64,000 bases of DNA from Phallusia mammillata (Eukaryota; Chordata; Ascidiacea; Phlebobranchia; Ascidiidae), in NCBI GenBank assembly GCA_003260075.1, contig QLIY01000543.1:45543-109542 (forward strand), written 5' to 3'. Numbering within the stretch: position 1 is the first letter of the stretch; the number at the start of each line of letters is the position of its first letter. Shown here one piece after another: positions 15,201-26,649 of this stretch. A model generated the notes under the pieces. That model saw nothing but the letters and a program-made list of their open reading frames with translations. It was not told the origin of the DNA and did not search any database. The position numbers and the translations under genes were made by a program.

Positions 15201-18200
15201 TGATTAAGATGTTGCATTGTGAAACATATTGTTTAAAAATGCAGTGTCTTTGTTTCATACCAAACATGTCCTATAAAAGCATAAAGCCAATAAATGATAT
15301 GTAAGCTACACACTGTTTCGAACATATTTCATTATGTACATTTTTAAAGGGTTTTATATAGTGGCAAACAAATAGACCATGGGCAAGATTTAAATACAGT
15401 GGTTTCCATTCTTTGCAATAGCACCCGTTTGAAAAATATTTAATTCTTTTAGAGGTATTGAGAAACTTACAATTTCACAATATTTTAAATCCTTTTAAAT
15501 CTAATGTAACAAATCTTGTTATTGCATGTCATCGGTGGTTTCATGCAATCGTTCTGTACGCTGTGTGAATCAAGCTAGCTAATATGAGGTTTCAGGTTTT
15601 ATTCCCACTACTGTTTTACTATCTTATTTATTTTGTTTGCTTTGACATCTGTTCTCCTCTATTTAACGTTCGTTGTTTGCAGTTTTCAGATACTGACAAT
15701 GCCTGTACAGGCGAAAAATATATCTAAATTTTTGACAACTTAGTGTTTACGGATTTTGAGTCAGATGCGTTTGTTTCTTTATTATCACTGACTGAAATGA
15801 TTTGACTGTGTTTGACATCGTGATTAACCTACTATTAGAGGGGGAAAGATCCTGCGAAAAGCATGTATATTTATCAAAACACAAATAGACTTTTTAGGAG
15901 TAAAACCCCAAACTATTTCTTTTCATCAATACAATCATCCTTTTACATAGGAGTGCAGCAGAACCGTCGCCAAGCAACCGATTCCCCATCCCGTTCCTCC
16001 AAGACTCTTCCTATGGCTCCCAGGAGCGGATCAAGCAGCTCCGGAAGCGGGACTCTTCCCTCTAGGAACAACTCCGAACCTCATCTTGCTTCTGTTCCTG
16101 TGATCGCTTTGCATCCGACGAAAAAGAAGATCCCAGTTTCTTCTTTGCCCAAATTTGGTAAGTTATCTTCCTAATGTAGATGTTTTTTAAATTGATAAAG
16201 TTATATAGCATTAGTTCATGATTTTTTGTGAAATTCTTGTGAACAAACTGTAAGGGAATACCACCTTTTTTCGCTTGAAGGTTCGTCCCATAAGAGCAAA
16301 TGCGAATGGCAAGGTAACTTAGATTTAGTACAGGGGGTTACTTGGGTTTTGTATGCGGTGGTGTATAGAAAAAAGGATGGGTGATTCTTTTCGGCGACGG
16401 ATTGTCTCATATTTCAACAAACTTTGTTTAAATTTATGTTTTATCGAACTGCACATGCACATTTCTACTTACTTGCTTGTCTTGCATGCTCTTATATAAT
16501 TTCTTTTTCTCTTTCTTTCTCCTCCCTCTTGCACAGTTGTCACTCCTCCTCCCTCCCCTCCCGCTTTTCCTCCCAGTCAATCACCTCCTTCTCCTTTGCT
16601 CTGCAACGATCTAAAACCTCCAACGCCACCTCGCCGAAGCAAAAACCGTCGTCGTTACGGTTCAACAAGCATCACTCATGCATGCGAAAGCGACGAGCCA
16701 ATCACAGGCGGCGCCCAGACCGAACATGACGGTCGCAAAACTCCACAGCGATCTAAGTCTTTCCTAAGCACAATACGGGCACGGTCAAAATCACTAACAC
16801 GAAATTTTACAACTCGTTCGACCCCGACAGCGCCTCTAGTGATTAGCGCACCGGAACTAATTTGTCATCTCAACGAGAAGCGACTCCATGTCGGAGGACG
16901 TCGAAAACTTCCTGTGGATTGCACTGAACCCGTATCATCCTGCAGTGAATTTTTGTCCGTGCCACACAAGACAAGTCACGTACGATGTAGCTCCTTGCCT
17001 TACGAGTTTACATGCCCAGAAAGATCGAACGAAATAAACAACAACCTCATCGAAAGCAAAACGATTCCTCAACAACATAATGACGTCGCGTGTCTGGAAC
17101 CGCTCTCCGCAAACCATTTATTACGTCACAATCACCATTTGCGCGTCACAGACCCCGAGTTTGCGGTAAATGGAAATGCATTACCACCAGACAAGGAATG
17201 CGTGGTCCTTGCACCTCGCCGCCTCTCCGTCTCTTGCTACGTCACCTTGTCAAGCGATGACGTCAGTGTGACGACAGTTTGTAGTAAACAATCCGGATCA
17301 CTTGAGGTCGAACCCATCGCCACTGCGCGCTCTGGAGACAAGATTCGCGAAGCTTTGCAGTCTTGGCGAAGTAGAAAGGATGAAAGTACATAATTGGTGC
17401 AAATTTACTGTTATGCCAGTTGTTGAATTCTTGCCCCCCCCCCTCAAGCGATGACGTCAGTGTGACGACAGTTTGTAGTAAACAATCCGGAGCACTTGAG
17501 GTCGAACCCATCGCCACTGCGCCCTCTGGTGACGAGATTCGCGAAGCTTTGCAGTCTTGGCGAAGTAGAAAGGATAAAAGTACATAATTGGTGCAAATTT
17601 ACTGTTATACCAGTTGTTGAATTCTTTCCCCCCCCCCTTCTGTATTCCACCATAGCATGTCAATCACGCACTCCCAATTACACTTTATCTGTTATGAAAC
17701 ACTTTCTAATTCTATACTTTTTCTGTGTCCTAGAGTAAACTATTACTTCAACTTTTCTAATCTGTAGTTACACCATTTCGAGGCTTCCTTGTTTTGTTTA
17801 CTTTTTTGGTCGATGGCAGGTGACATGTAGTCCTAAAAATTCGGTCAATGTATCCCCCCCCCCCACTATTACTTCAACTTTTCTAATCTGTAGTTACACC
17901 ATTTCGAGGCTTACTTGTTTTGTTTACTTTTTTGTCGATGGCAGGTGACATGACATGTAGTCCTAAAAATTCGGTTAATGTATTTTTCCCATTAAGTTTT
18001 CTTCTATTGGATTCTGTCGTGTAACCGTTTTTGTGCCTTGCCGTCAAAGTAATAAATTTAGAAAGTACTGTTTATGACCGACCCAAGATGACATATTCTA
18101 TGCCAAATCAGCATTTAACTTGGAACCTGGTTACAATTTTCAAGGAACGTAATTTGGATTGTGGTAGCATAAAATCTGTATTTTTTCGTTTCTAACATAA

Positions 18201-21200
18201 AAATGGCGTTTTCAAGTTGCCCCCCCCCCCCTGCCTTGCCGTCAAAGTAATAAATTTAGAAAGTACTGTTTATGACCGATCCAAGATGACATATTCTATG
18301 CAAAATCAAACATTTAACTTGGAACCTGGTTACAATTTTCAAGAAACGTAATTTGGATTGTGGTATAGCATAAAACCTGTATTTTTCGTTTCTAACATAA
18401 AATGGCGTTTTCAAGTTGCTATGTTTTTACATTACATCTGTACTTTAGGCGGCTTCGATAGAATTAAAAAAGATTTGATGCTATTTTGTCATAAGTTAAT
18501 ATGAACGTACTAGGATTAATTTTGTCGTATTAATTACGTTTACTGTATTCTGACACATATTTTCACCACGACAGGAGCACAGTCACCTCAGGCATTAAAG
18601 AAACTGATGGCGTTATCAGAAGAAGGAGACGGGCGAAAGTCACGTGAGTACAGGAGATCAGAATCGTCCAGCAGTCACGAGCTATCACCCACTGGTTCAC
18701 CTTACCTATCGCCAAAACATGATGATGTTAAGGTAAATACGAGTATTATATTTATCCAAGAGTATCTAGCATCCAAACGACGATGCTTAATACCAAGTAT
18801 TCCGGAGTTGTTTTGTTAGGCAATGCCTTTTACTTCTACAATGTACTATTTAACTCGATGTAGAATGATGTTTGCAATGTGATTTGGGTAAAAATTTGTG
18901 TTGGGGTTTTTCTCGCTACATACAACCTGTGTGGATTTATATAGTTTTGTGCACAGATTGCTCATTAAACCAAAAACGTCAAAATAGTTATGGCAAATTG
19001 AAAAAAATACCCTATTCTAGAACAGTTGAAACAAGTTCACTATAACCCATGCTATTATCTCGCTTATATTGGATTTGAGTTGTTCAGGATTAGCTATTCT
19101 AAATTTCCCTTACCTACCAGTAAACGTACGCAATTGCACATACAGTTTTTACCTAAAACCAAGCCTTATTTAATATAAGCAGACTTTCACAAACAAAAAA
19201 CAACCGTAGATCACTGTTTTTGATTTGTTCATAAAAAAGATATGCGTTTCATTTATGATGGTGCAAACATCATCAGCCCCTTATTTAAACAGAATTTGAC
19301 ATAATAGTAATATCTTGAAGTGGTTTCTAAATAGGCGTGCTGCTAAAAATAAAAATTTGCTTGCAAAAAAAATTTCCTGCAACGTATTTACCCGTTGCCA
19401 CGCACGCGTTGAAAACTTTTCGAAAAACAACAACTTCCTGGTTTGTAACAGCGCAAAAGGGCCTTAACTTTATTACGTCATAAGCTCTGACCTTTCGGTG
19501 ACTTTACACAGGTATGACGTCACACAAGACAGTTTTTCTCCGAGGGGTAAAAAAAAACTTAGGAAAGTTTATCTTTTTAGTACTACAGTACCTAAAGATG
19601 TGTGCTGTTCAGTGTATGACTTGATATTGTGTTTTGTGGGTTGGCAATAATATTGCTTTGCTTTTTTTGTGGCAGGGAGCACAGGGAAACCACACAGTAG
19701 GTCTCGAAAATGTAAACAGGAACAACAATCGACTAAGCTTGCCGTCAGGTTTGTTGCTGCACGCTTGCATGACGTCATTTTACGTGATAGTTTTTGTTTG
19801 TTGTGTAAATTCGAGAGAATAATGGTTGTGCAAAAACGACGAAACCAAATTCTTAAAGACAAAACCACACTCTCTTTACCTTGCAACTTTATTTAATTTA
19901 CCGCCTAGTGAACGAGAAATGTTAATGCTACACAAACTTAACTTAGGACTTTTACCGGGAAGTTTCTTGGGGAACTACCTAGTTTTAAAAAAATAACAAC
20001 ATTGAGGTTGTGTGTGATGCATCTAGCACGTAATGGACTTTACCAGGTTGGCTATCGTGTCATTTATCCCCTAAGCACGCGCACGTATCTTACATCACAT
20101 AATCTTGTACCTTGTGCCCAAACAAACGTTTCGTATTGGTAAAGCTAAACTTGGAATAAACTTTACAGCAGTGGTTCTCAACCTTTTTCAACAAATTCCT
20201 CCCTTACCAGTTTAAAATGTTCGCTAAACCATGCAAAGATGATTTAAAATTGTGGCCGCTCAAGTTTCAAAATTCCTCCCCGGTTGGGAACCACTGCTTG
20301 AGAGCATGTAAAATATACACGGAATAATCAAATGTTTCTAATTTAAAATGATATTTTCAGCTACAGCAGCCGAACCATCCCCTCCAGCCATTCACAGTGC
20401 CCCTGCAACCAATAAGAGGTTCTTCCCTGTAACCGGAGCCAACAATAGCGCACCATCGAGCTCTCGTTCCAGCATAGCTAGTACTTCCAGCCTTGGTACA
20501 ATCTCTTCCTCAAACCCGACTCTTTCGTCCACCTCGTCGCTAGGTGGCGGTAACAGTCCCCGTTCGGGCTCGCCTGTGCCCTGGACCGGCTCCGTCGGAT
20601 CGCTATCCAGCACCGCCTCGGCCTCACCGCGACTTTTACATGGCCAACAGAAGAACCCGCAGAGATCGAGTTCAAGTTCGTCCGCTGATACTGTGAAATC
20701 TGCTGGTAAGTTTGGTTAGGTGGCTAATGTTGAGCGTTCTACAAGGGGAAGGTACATTTTGCTGTGCTTTGGTTCTTCGTTTATATACTACAAAGTCCCT
20801 GGTTTGAAGCAGTTGAGTTAACTTTTTGTCTGGCCTAAATGATAACTAAGTTACATGTAGTTTGACCGGAGTCCCGGAAAGACTTCCGTCGTCGGTTTGA
20901 ATTCCATCGCAGGCTAGATCAGTGCCTTGCCATATGGGAATGCTTGATAGACCGGCTTCATTCGTACTACGATTTATATGTAGATTGTATTTGATCAATC
21001 ACACTTTCCTTTAAGGAACTCACTACAAAGATACACATTTCCTTTAAACATCCTGTATCAAGTTTTTGAAACAAAGCAGTATTGAACATACAAATCCTGT
21101 AAACATTTTTTTTTTGTAAGTACAGTAGTAGTGAACATGCAAATTCCACTAAAAAAACGACTAAAATTGAAACATTGATCAACAGGTGGCCGACACCATC

Positions 21201-24200
21201 ACGAACGTCCAGTGATAAAACAGAATCGCAATGCCAGGAGTGGATCATTCGGTGGCTCAATGATTTCTGCCATGTCTGATCGCAGGTTGGCTCACATATC
21301 AACCTCTACTTCAACTCCTTCGCTGAATGCTCCAGGCGCCGGAAGTCAGGTTAGTAATTATCAACAACAAATGAAAACTAATGGTTTTAACTAAGAGTTC
21401 GTAACATGATGACAGCAAATACAACCCTACATTTTTTACTGGTCAAGCAGAATTGTTTTTTCCCCTTTGGAATCAAAAAATAATTGTATAGATTTCTTTA
21501 AATTGGCACAAAATGATGCAAGGTAACTAATGTTAATTAAACTGAAACGTTCAAACATCTAGCTTACACTTCTTTAAAATATGAAACAATTCTTTCCTTG
21601 TGTGCCCGTGTAAAGTAATTTAAACGATTATTTTTTCCTTTGAATTCCAAGGTTTTTATTGTGATAGTGAGTGGAATTTTTGATGAACATTTTTAGCAAA
21701 ATTAGGTTCTTGAGTATGCTTTGTTCATGTTTGTGGCTATACCTACATCAATATTCCTTTAAATTCAGGCTTCTCTAATTCTTCCCAACCATCCTCAAAT
21801 CCCGCGCACACCTAGCATCGACAGCGGTGTTGTGAGTGCCGGTTCATTATCGGCCGACTCAACCATATTCACCAACTCCACCGACGACGCCGACATATTT
21901 GCACGCGGTTACCATTCGCACCAGTATCACCAGCACCACCACCATCACCAACCAAACCGTACCAGAAAAAACGAAATTCAACAGTCGCAACAACAGAATG
22001 AATCCTCGGCTAGCACAAGCACAGATCGCCAGCGCCCTCCGGCGGTCACATCCCACCAGCATGATTCGTCGCGAGAGGGCGATCCAGACAAAGTCGAGCA
22101 AACTTTTTTATCTGGATTTAGGGGTCAAGGGGATCCCCCGCGACCAGACAACAAAGATCCCTATCCCCCCCCCCATTCGTACTACGATTTATATGTAGAT
22201 TGTATTTGATCAATCACACTTTAAAGGAAACTCACTACAAAGATACACATTTCCTTTAAACATCCTGTATCAAGTTTTTGAAACAAAGCAGTATTGAACA
22301 TACAAATCCTGTAAACATTTTTTTTTTGTAAGTACAGTAGTAGTGAACATGCAAATTCCACTAAAAAAACGACTAAAATTGAAACATTGATCAACAGGTG
22401 GCCGACACCATCACGAACGTCCAGTGATNACGGCGTGTGATGGTCCTAAGCTCGTCGGCGACATGAGCGTCTACCATCCTGGCCATGTGCCGCCCGGCGG
22501 ACAGAAGCCCTTCGGCGCGTTGAAGGGGATTCACGACTATCTGATATGCGAGAGACACGCTGCTGCCCGTCGCCAGTTTCGTACGACCAACTACGCTTAC
22601 AACTACACCCAGACCGTGCAGCAATACTCCCCGCGCCCTGAGCAGCGCCACAAAAGTCCCGACGCCATATTGGAAGAACAACTGCTTTTTGAGCTTCAGC
22701 AGCAACGCCCAGCTTTCAATAAGCAGCGTCGTAAGCAGTCCCCGCCCCCAGACACGCCCACAAATTTGGTTGACGTCAGACGCTTGAGTTTAAGTAAATC
22801 AGACCCTTCTCTGCATAACGCTCCCAACTGGGAAAGCGTAGCAGGTCAAGAATTTACAGCTTCAGCGGTAAGGCCTAGTATGCGCCTCCCCCTCCCAAAC
22901 AGGACCTCCTCGCCAAAGGGTATTGTGCAGCAAAACTCACTGGAGAACATGTCACCTTACTCGCCAGTCAGCGACAATGTATTCATGGCCTCACAAAACA
23001 ACCACTTGCACTCAACCCCAACTGGACGCGCCCAGGTTCATATACAAGCACGGGAAAGCCCCAATACTACGCCAAATGGTCCAGCACGCCGCTTCGCCAA
23101 CGACCAAAGCTTCAATTGGCAGTATCCTGGTCAGAATGAGCAGCTTTCCAAGTCTGCAAACAACATACCCTTTCTGCCACAGGCCTTGAACGACCGCCTC
23201 AATGCTACTATGCCTACAATGGGACATTACGCGTATAATAGAAGCCCCACTGGGCATTTTACAGAACAGTCGTACACTGGAACACCTGGAACGCACCACA
23301 GACCAGTTAAGTCAAGTTCATTTGACATCTACAACGCACAGCCGACCAATCACGTCTCCGGTAGTGTGTCACGTGAGTTTGATGCTCGCAGGAAAACGAG
23401 TCAGGATTGGAGTGAGACGGATTTAGACGGAGACAAACTTCAACAAACGATGAAAGGTAAATTGCAATTAAAGCTTCTTTGAACTAGGAAACGTATAGTT
23501 GGCGTTCTTACCCTGGACTACAGGATTACTTGGGGTGATTGTATAACTGATAGAATAGCTTGAGTGGCCAATATACACTACGAAATGACTTTAGAGGCAT
23601 TTTTAAACATAGAATGAAATGAGTGGTGTATTTATCTTGTCCGCTGGCTTGAGTGGCATTATTAATACGGAGAATGAATTGAGTGGCATATTTACCTTCC
23701 CAATGGCTTCGGTGGAGTAAATAGGTCACGGAATGACTTGAGTGACTTACATAACTTTTTAGAATTTATTGAGTGGCACAATAACTAGCATACTGGCTTA
23801 ATTAGCTTATACAACTATAACAACGACTTAAATGGCGCATGTAACTTACAAAGTGACTTGAGTGGCATATTTGGCTCACTGGATGACTTGCGTAGGATTG
23901 TAATTTACGCGGGCACTAAAGCAGCTTGTATAGCTTGCACAATTGCAAAAAATTCAGATTTAACTTAACATATGTAACCTTACAGCTTGGGGCAGCAGTA
24001 CGAGCTTACCAGCTACACCACTTTCCACCAAATCTATGGTCCCCAACAGCAAACACCACCTTACTACGTCATCGGGCGTCGCTCCAAACTCCTCCCACTC
24101 TCCCGGAAGCGTGAAAAAATCCTCCTCGCGCCTCCCACCCCCTGCTCCTCCTCAGCGAACGTCCAGTATAGGGAGGAGTAGACAGCTGCGTCTGGGAAGT

Positions 24201-24953
24201 GGGTCAAGTTCGCCCCACAGCTCACCCCCAATGTCACCCTCATCCACCGACGGTCACGTGTCGTTTGATGACGTCATCAGCCAGCAGGCCACGCGTATCA
24301 GTCTGCCACCTAGCGGACAATTGGCTAACGGAAATGTTGTCCATCATAATCGTTTGTCGTTTTCAACAGGTAATGTGCAATGGTTTAAGAATTAAATAAC
24401 GAATTAGGCTAATATACGTCGCTATGTATGAGTATTTGTCAACCTTGTTTTGTTTGCAGGTCCAGATCATAAAGCGAGCAGCAACGAACGCCGGTCTCTG
24501 CCATCTTATACTGAAGCTGTGAAACAAATTAAACAGAAAAATATGTTCCCTTCGCCACTACCCAAGTCATATCGTTCGTTTACTATAGGTAAGTTTGCAA
24601 AATTCTTCAACATTTTTCTTCTTACCCATTACCAATAAAATAGCAATGTTCGTATTTGGCGATGGCCTTTATTGCAGACCTTTTTATAACGCACCATATG
24701 CAATTTTTGGTAGTTTTGTTTCTAATGAAGCGACTTCTGTGTACAATGTTCCCTATCCCCCCCCCCGAATATATAAAATGGAAGTATATCAGAAAGCCAC
24801 TCTTCTAGTTTTGTTTCTAATGAAGCGACTTCTGTGTACAAAGTTCCCTAGTAATATTATAAAAGAAAAGAAAAAAACGCATCACTTTTCTATGATTTTT
24901 TTTTGTATTTTGCAGACCCTCACGAAAACCAGGAACAAGTGTCTCAGGTGTGA
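66..24953 (+). CDS. RAPGEF2: RAPGEF2/6-type Rap guanine nucleotide exchange factor (PDZ-GEF), 5' partial
   Basis: Activates Rap GTPases by GDP/GTP exchange at membranes and junctions (family knowledge). Exons by GT-AG sites and continuous phase: to 157 (left edge uncertain), 385-521, 805-966, 1591-1743 (cNMP-like domain), 2294-2455 and 3350-3529 (REM), 3975-4098 and 4400-4516 (PDZ, loop DLGFEIIGG), 4910-5071, one of 5396-5480/6013-6085/6394-6475, 7657-7832, 8213-8364 and 9137-9222 (RA), 9480-9588 or its allele 10164-10272, 10641-10758, 12120-12270, 13065-13276, 13804-13927, 14498-14706 (RasGEF), 15951-16157, 18575-18732, 19676-19748, 20361-20705, 21186-21349, 21769-22164 plus 22430-23456 (one broken exon), 23986-24369, 24460-24588, 24916-24953. 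The RasGEF core keeps [10 protein letters not shown] and [11 protein letters not shown]. The protein ends EQVSQV, matching the PDZ-ligand end (VSAV) of vertebrate RAPGEF2. The cNMP-like domain lacks the usual phosphate-binding R-A-A, as in this family. RAPGEF6 is equally possible by descent. Confidence 0.95.
5205..5336 (+). mobile_element. pogo/Tigger-like MITE
   Basis: A 132-bp element in a RAPGEF intron. It begins CAGTAAGCGCCGGTTAATTTG and ends ATTAACCAAGGTTTACTG, with imperfect inverted ends and TA on both sides. The sequence between is short and non-coding. A more decayed relative, whose right end reads TTTAACTAAGGTTTACTA, lies at about 1895-2060. Confidence 0.65.
5396..5480 (+). CDS. RAPGEF alternative exon a (mutually exclusive set of three)
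   Basis: An 85-nt exon between the PDZ and RA parts, flanked by acceptor tttgtag and donor gtaagt. It enters in phase 1 and leaves in phase 2, like the two exons that follow, so it cannot be spliced to either without breaking the frame. It encodes a basic linker ([20 protein letters not shown] and on). The next constitutive exon (7657) needs phase 2, so exactly one of the three must be used. The equivalent human segment is the linker [20 protein letters not shown]. Confidence 0.75.
6013..6085 (+). CDS. RAPGEF alternative exon b (mutually exclusive set of three)
   Basis: A 73-nt exon with acceptor acacacgtag and donor gtaagt, phase 1 in and phase 2 out. After the shared G codon it encodes [20 protein letters not shown] and on. 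Reading it after exon a hits a stop codon, which argues against joint use. It starts with the same GG as exon c, consistent with origin by exon duplication. Confidence 0.78.
6394..6475 (+). CDS. RAPGEF alternative exon c (mutually exclusive set of three)
   Basis: An 82-nt exon with acceptor gatttttag and donor gtaagt, phase 1 in and phase 2 out. It encodes [20 protein letters not shown] and on. Of the three this looks closest to the vertebrate linker with K-L-K-K. It splices in frame to 7657-7832, which encodes SVDDSMLGP, matching the conserved DDSIVGL stretch of vertebrate RAPGEF2. Confidence 0.78.
8841..9121 (+). repeat. Allelic-type duplication across C10 (8976-8985)
   Basis: 8841-8975 and 8986-9121 are near-identical copies of intron sequence starting tattatctactactatg. 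Copy 1 stops where copy 2 reads gtttcctctt and turns into ten C, then the sequence jumps back. It lies just upstream of RAPGEF exon 9137-9222. Confidence 0.85.
9352..9451 (+). repeat. Misplaced allelic fragment of RAPGEF exon 10641-10758
   Basis: One hundred bases between two C10 runs (9342-9351 and 9452-9461) repeat the inside of exon 10641-10758 ([20 protein letters not shown] and on). The three differences I see are synonymous (TTT/TTC, CTC/CTT, AAA/AAG). There are no splice sites at its ends, and it lies before the exon that should precede it. It is therefore a scrambled allele fragment, not a functional exon. Confidence 0.85.
9480..9588 (+). repeat. Duplicate copy of RAPGEF RasGEF-linker exon (allele copy 1)
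   Basis: Same 109-nt exon as 10164-10272, reading [18 protein letters not shown] and on. The two copies differ at four sites, all third positions and all synonymous (GAG/GAA, CCT/CCC, AAA/AAG, TTC/TTT). The exon enters in phase 2 and leaves in phase 0, so splicing both copies would break the frame. It sits directly right of a run of ten C (9452-9461). The best reading is one allele placed beside the other in the assembly. Confidence 0.85.
14728..14844 (+). mobile_element. pogo/Tigger-like MITE with clean inverted ends
   Basis: About 117 bp starting GTAAACCTCGGTTAATCCGG and ending CCGGTTTTACCGAGGTTTAC, a near-perfect terminal inverted repeat. It starts about 20 bases inside the intron after RAPGEF exon 14498-14706. 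The internal sequence repeats the phrase TCCGGATT, typical of non-autonomous pogo-type elements. Confidence 0.7.
16537..17393 (+). CDS. Alternative 3' terminal exon of the RAPGEF gene
   Basis: An open stretch of about 285 codons starts after a long pyrimidine tract and cttgcacag and ends at TAA 17391-17393. It enters in phase 1, exactly the phase left by exon 15951-16157 and also used by exon 18575, so the two are interchangeable. The encoded tail begins [19 protein letters not shown] and has a class II-type SH3 ligand ([10 protein letters not shown]), then R/S-rich sequence ([18 protein letters not shown]) and no domain I recognise. Using it would replace the normal tail and its PDZ ligand with the end RKDEST. 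Its last ~145 coding bases and 3' flank are repeated at 17444-17627 after a C10 run. It could instead be a read-through exon kept in minor transcripts. Confidence 0.65.
17249..17637 (+). repeat. Allelic-type duplication across C10 (17434-17443) with a second C10 (17628-17637)
   Basis: 17249-17433 is repeated at 17444-17627. It covers the 3' end of the alternative RAPGEF terminal exon and its stop codon. Coding differences between copies are few (ATC/GCA, GAA/AAA and others). The second copy would end KDKST in place of KDEST. Confidence 0.8.
17738..17983 (+). repeat. Allelic-type duplication across C11 (17854-17864)
   Basis: 17738-17853 and 17865-17983 are two copies of intron sequence beginning actattacttcaactttt. 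Copy 2 carries a short extra gacat. Nothing in them looks coding. Confidence 0.8.
18033..18420 (+). repeat. Allelic-type duplication across C12 (18220-18231)
   Basis: 18033-18219 and 18232-18420 are two copies starting tgccttgccgtcaaag and ending ttttcaagttgc, with small indels. Each copy contains AATAAA that could serve the alternative RAPGEF terminal exon upstream; that use is inference. Confidence 0.8.
20169..20296 (+). mobile_element. hAT-type MITE
   Basis: A 128-bp element with ends CAGTGGTTCTCAACC and GGTTGGGAACCACTG, the classic hAT inverted-repeat form. The flanking octamers ctttacag and cttgagag match at six of eight positions, consistent with an aged 8-bp target duplication. It lies in the RAPGEF intron before exon 20361-20705. 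No coding capacity. Confidence 0.82.
22165..22429 (+). repeat. Allelic intron/exon copy inserted inside a RAPGEF exon
   Basis: After a C10 run (22165-22174), bases 22175-22428 repeat 20960-21217 (intron plus the first 33 bases of exon 21186-21349), then an N at 22429. The copy cuts exon 21769-23456 in two. Left of it the frame reads [16 protein letters not shown]; right of it the frame resumes [20 protein letters not shown]. The missing piece is of unknown length. Confidence 0.85.
23550..23935 (+). repeat. Degenerate minisatellite in a RAPGEF intron
   Basis: About ten imperfect units of roughly 35-40 bp, each with a core like GACTTGAGTGGCATATTTA, fill most of the intron between 23456 and 23986. 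Unit identity is low, so the array is old. No open frame or splice signal stands out inside it. Confidence 0.75.
24712..24853 (+). repeat. Short allelic-type duplication across C10 (24757-24766)
   Basis: 24712-24756 and 24809-24853 share agttttgtttctaatgaagc and about 45 bases in all. They lie in the last RAPGEF intron. No coding sequence is affected. Confidence 0.7.
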
Positions 24954-26643
24954 CGTCGTAAGCACGCGTGACGTCATCGTGCATCTGGTTCAATGCGCCC
25001 CCCGTAGTTCCATACTTTACGCTACCTTGTTTACTTTGTGGATTTTTTCTTTGCATTACCGTGCGTTTTAGCCGGGAGTCAGTTTTTATCTTTTGCTCGT
25101 TTCTTAGCAACGAGCTGCTGCTGCTGCTTTTAGACCGAGTCCGTTTGTTGTTGTTGTTTTTGCATCAAAGATTATTTTTTCGAGAACGAAAATAGCTGTG
25201 TCATGATGGCGTGGTAATAATCCTTATTCCCACCCGAGTTTTTTGCATTTCCCATTTAATTGATATTTGCGCACAATCACAGACAACCAGCCATGTCCCA
25301 AGATTGTCGCTTATTGTTGTTTTGTAATTTATTTACTTCACGATGTGGAGTGTTAGTTCATTTACCATTGCAAGATATTTACCATGACATTTCAGATCAA
25401 TGTTATCCCACTTGCCAACCATCCAAACACAATTTTGACTTCAAACAAACACTAAAGTCTTACAATTGTCGACTTTTTAAATTTCTACACAGCCATTGAC
25501 TACATTATCTTTGTATGGTAAAAATCCGTAGATTTTTCAAACAATTCGGCTTTTTCGAAAAAAATGCTGCCCAACGTTATAAAGACCTATTGAATACTGA
25601 ATTACCTTCAAATAACTAGAATTTCGTTGTTAAACTGATAAAGATGTTGTCTTTAGAATACTGCTACTACCTTTTCATCATTTATCTCCTGTCAGCCAAA
25701 ATCGATTTCATCTACTGCCCAAGAAAAGCTGTGTCTCGCACCTTGATCAAGTGTTATTGTGTCCAAGAGCGTTTGTGCCAGCTTATTACCAAGATGTAAC
25801 GACGAGTTTGACGCAACAGACGTCTGGAAGGGACGACCCAATCTTATTCCCTCGTGTCTTATTGTCGTTGACTTTCTGATTATATTTTTGATCGTGTACT
25901 GTTTCGTTTTGTTCTTTTCGTTTCTTTTCTTAATGAGTCAATATTAATTTCATGAGAGAAACCAGTTTAAATTTATCGTAGTCCTGGTAATAAAATTTTA
26001 TGACATCGCTCGGTTGTTTATTTTGTTTTTTTGTTTTTCCTTAGATTTTTTGATCAGCGCACCCCATCTAAATTTGCAAAATGCTACGGGCTTTTTCAAT
26101 ACCCCTAAACTTTTTCAATACCCCTAAACTGCTCTCTTCAGTGTTTACATTCAAGTGTAAGTCATTACAACATTTTTAAATACTTTGGCAAGCATTGTAT
26201 CTGGGTCAAAGTCACAACTTAAAAAGTCGTTTGGGGCAAAAACGCTGAAAGGCATTTGTTAACATTTTTTTTGATTGATTGTGAGTTTGACCCCCCCCCC
26301 AAGTGTAAGTCATTACAACATTTTTAAATACTTTGGCAAGCATTGTATTTGAGACTTAAAAAGTCGTTTGGGGCAAAAACGCTGAAAGGCATTTGTTAAA
26401 ATTTTTTTTGATTGATTGTGAGTTTGGGGTCTTTTGCAAGCATCCATGTTTAGACAGTCTTTCGGACAGTGTGTCCAGACACGCTAAACATTTTTTACTT
26501 TTTTTCAATTCCTTGTTTTATGACAACATATTGCCTTAAGTTTGCATATTGCCTTAAGTTTTAAGTTTACATATTGCCTTAAGTTGCGGAACTTCTACCT
26601 CATTTGACTGGATAAACCACACTCATTTCACCGTAGAAGTCAA
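24954..26643. other. Convergent intergenic region: 3' ends of RAPGEF and synaptopodin-like genes
   Basis: No gene seen. It holds the RAPGEF 3' untranslated region with a possible polyadenylation signal AATAAA at 25989-25994. It also holds a duplicated block (26153-26290 and 26301-26430, joined by C10 at 26291-26300) and short tandem copies of cccctaaactttttcaata near 26100 and of atattgccttaagttt near 26530. A TGACGTCA octamer lies at 24969-24976, 15 bases after the RAPGEF stop. Confidence 0.6.
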
Positions 26644-26649
26644 TTTATT
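26644..26649 (-). terminator. Polyadenylation signal for the last synaptopodin-like unit
   Basis: AATAAA on the minus strand (tttatt on plus), about 170 bases past the stop codon at 26818. It is a plausible 3' end for unit 3. No other hexamer closer to the stop was noticed. Confidence 0.4.
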
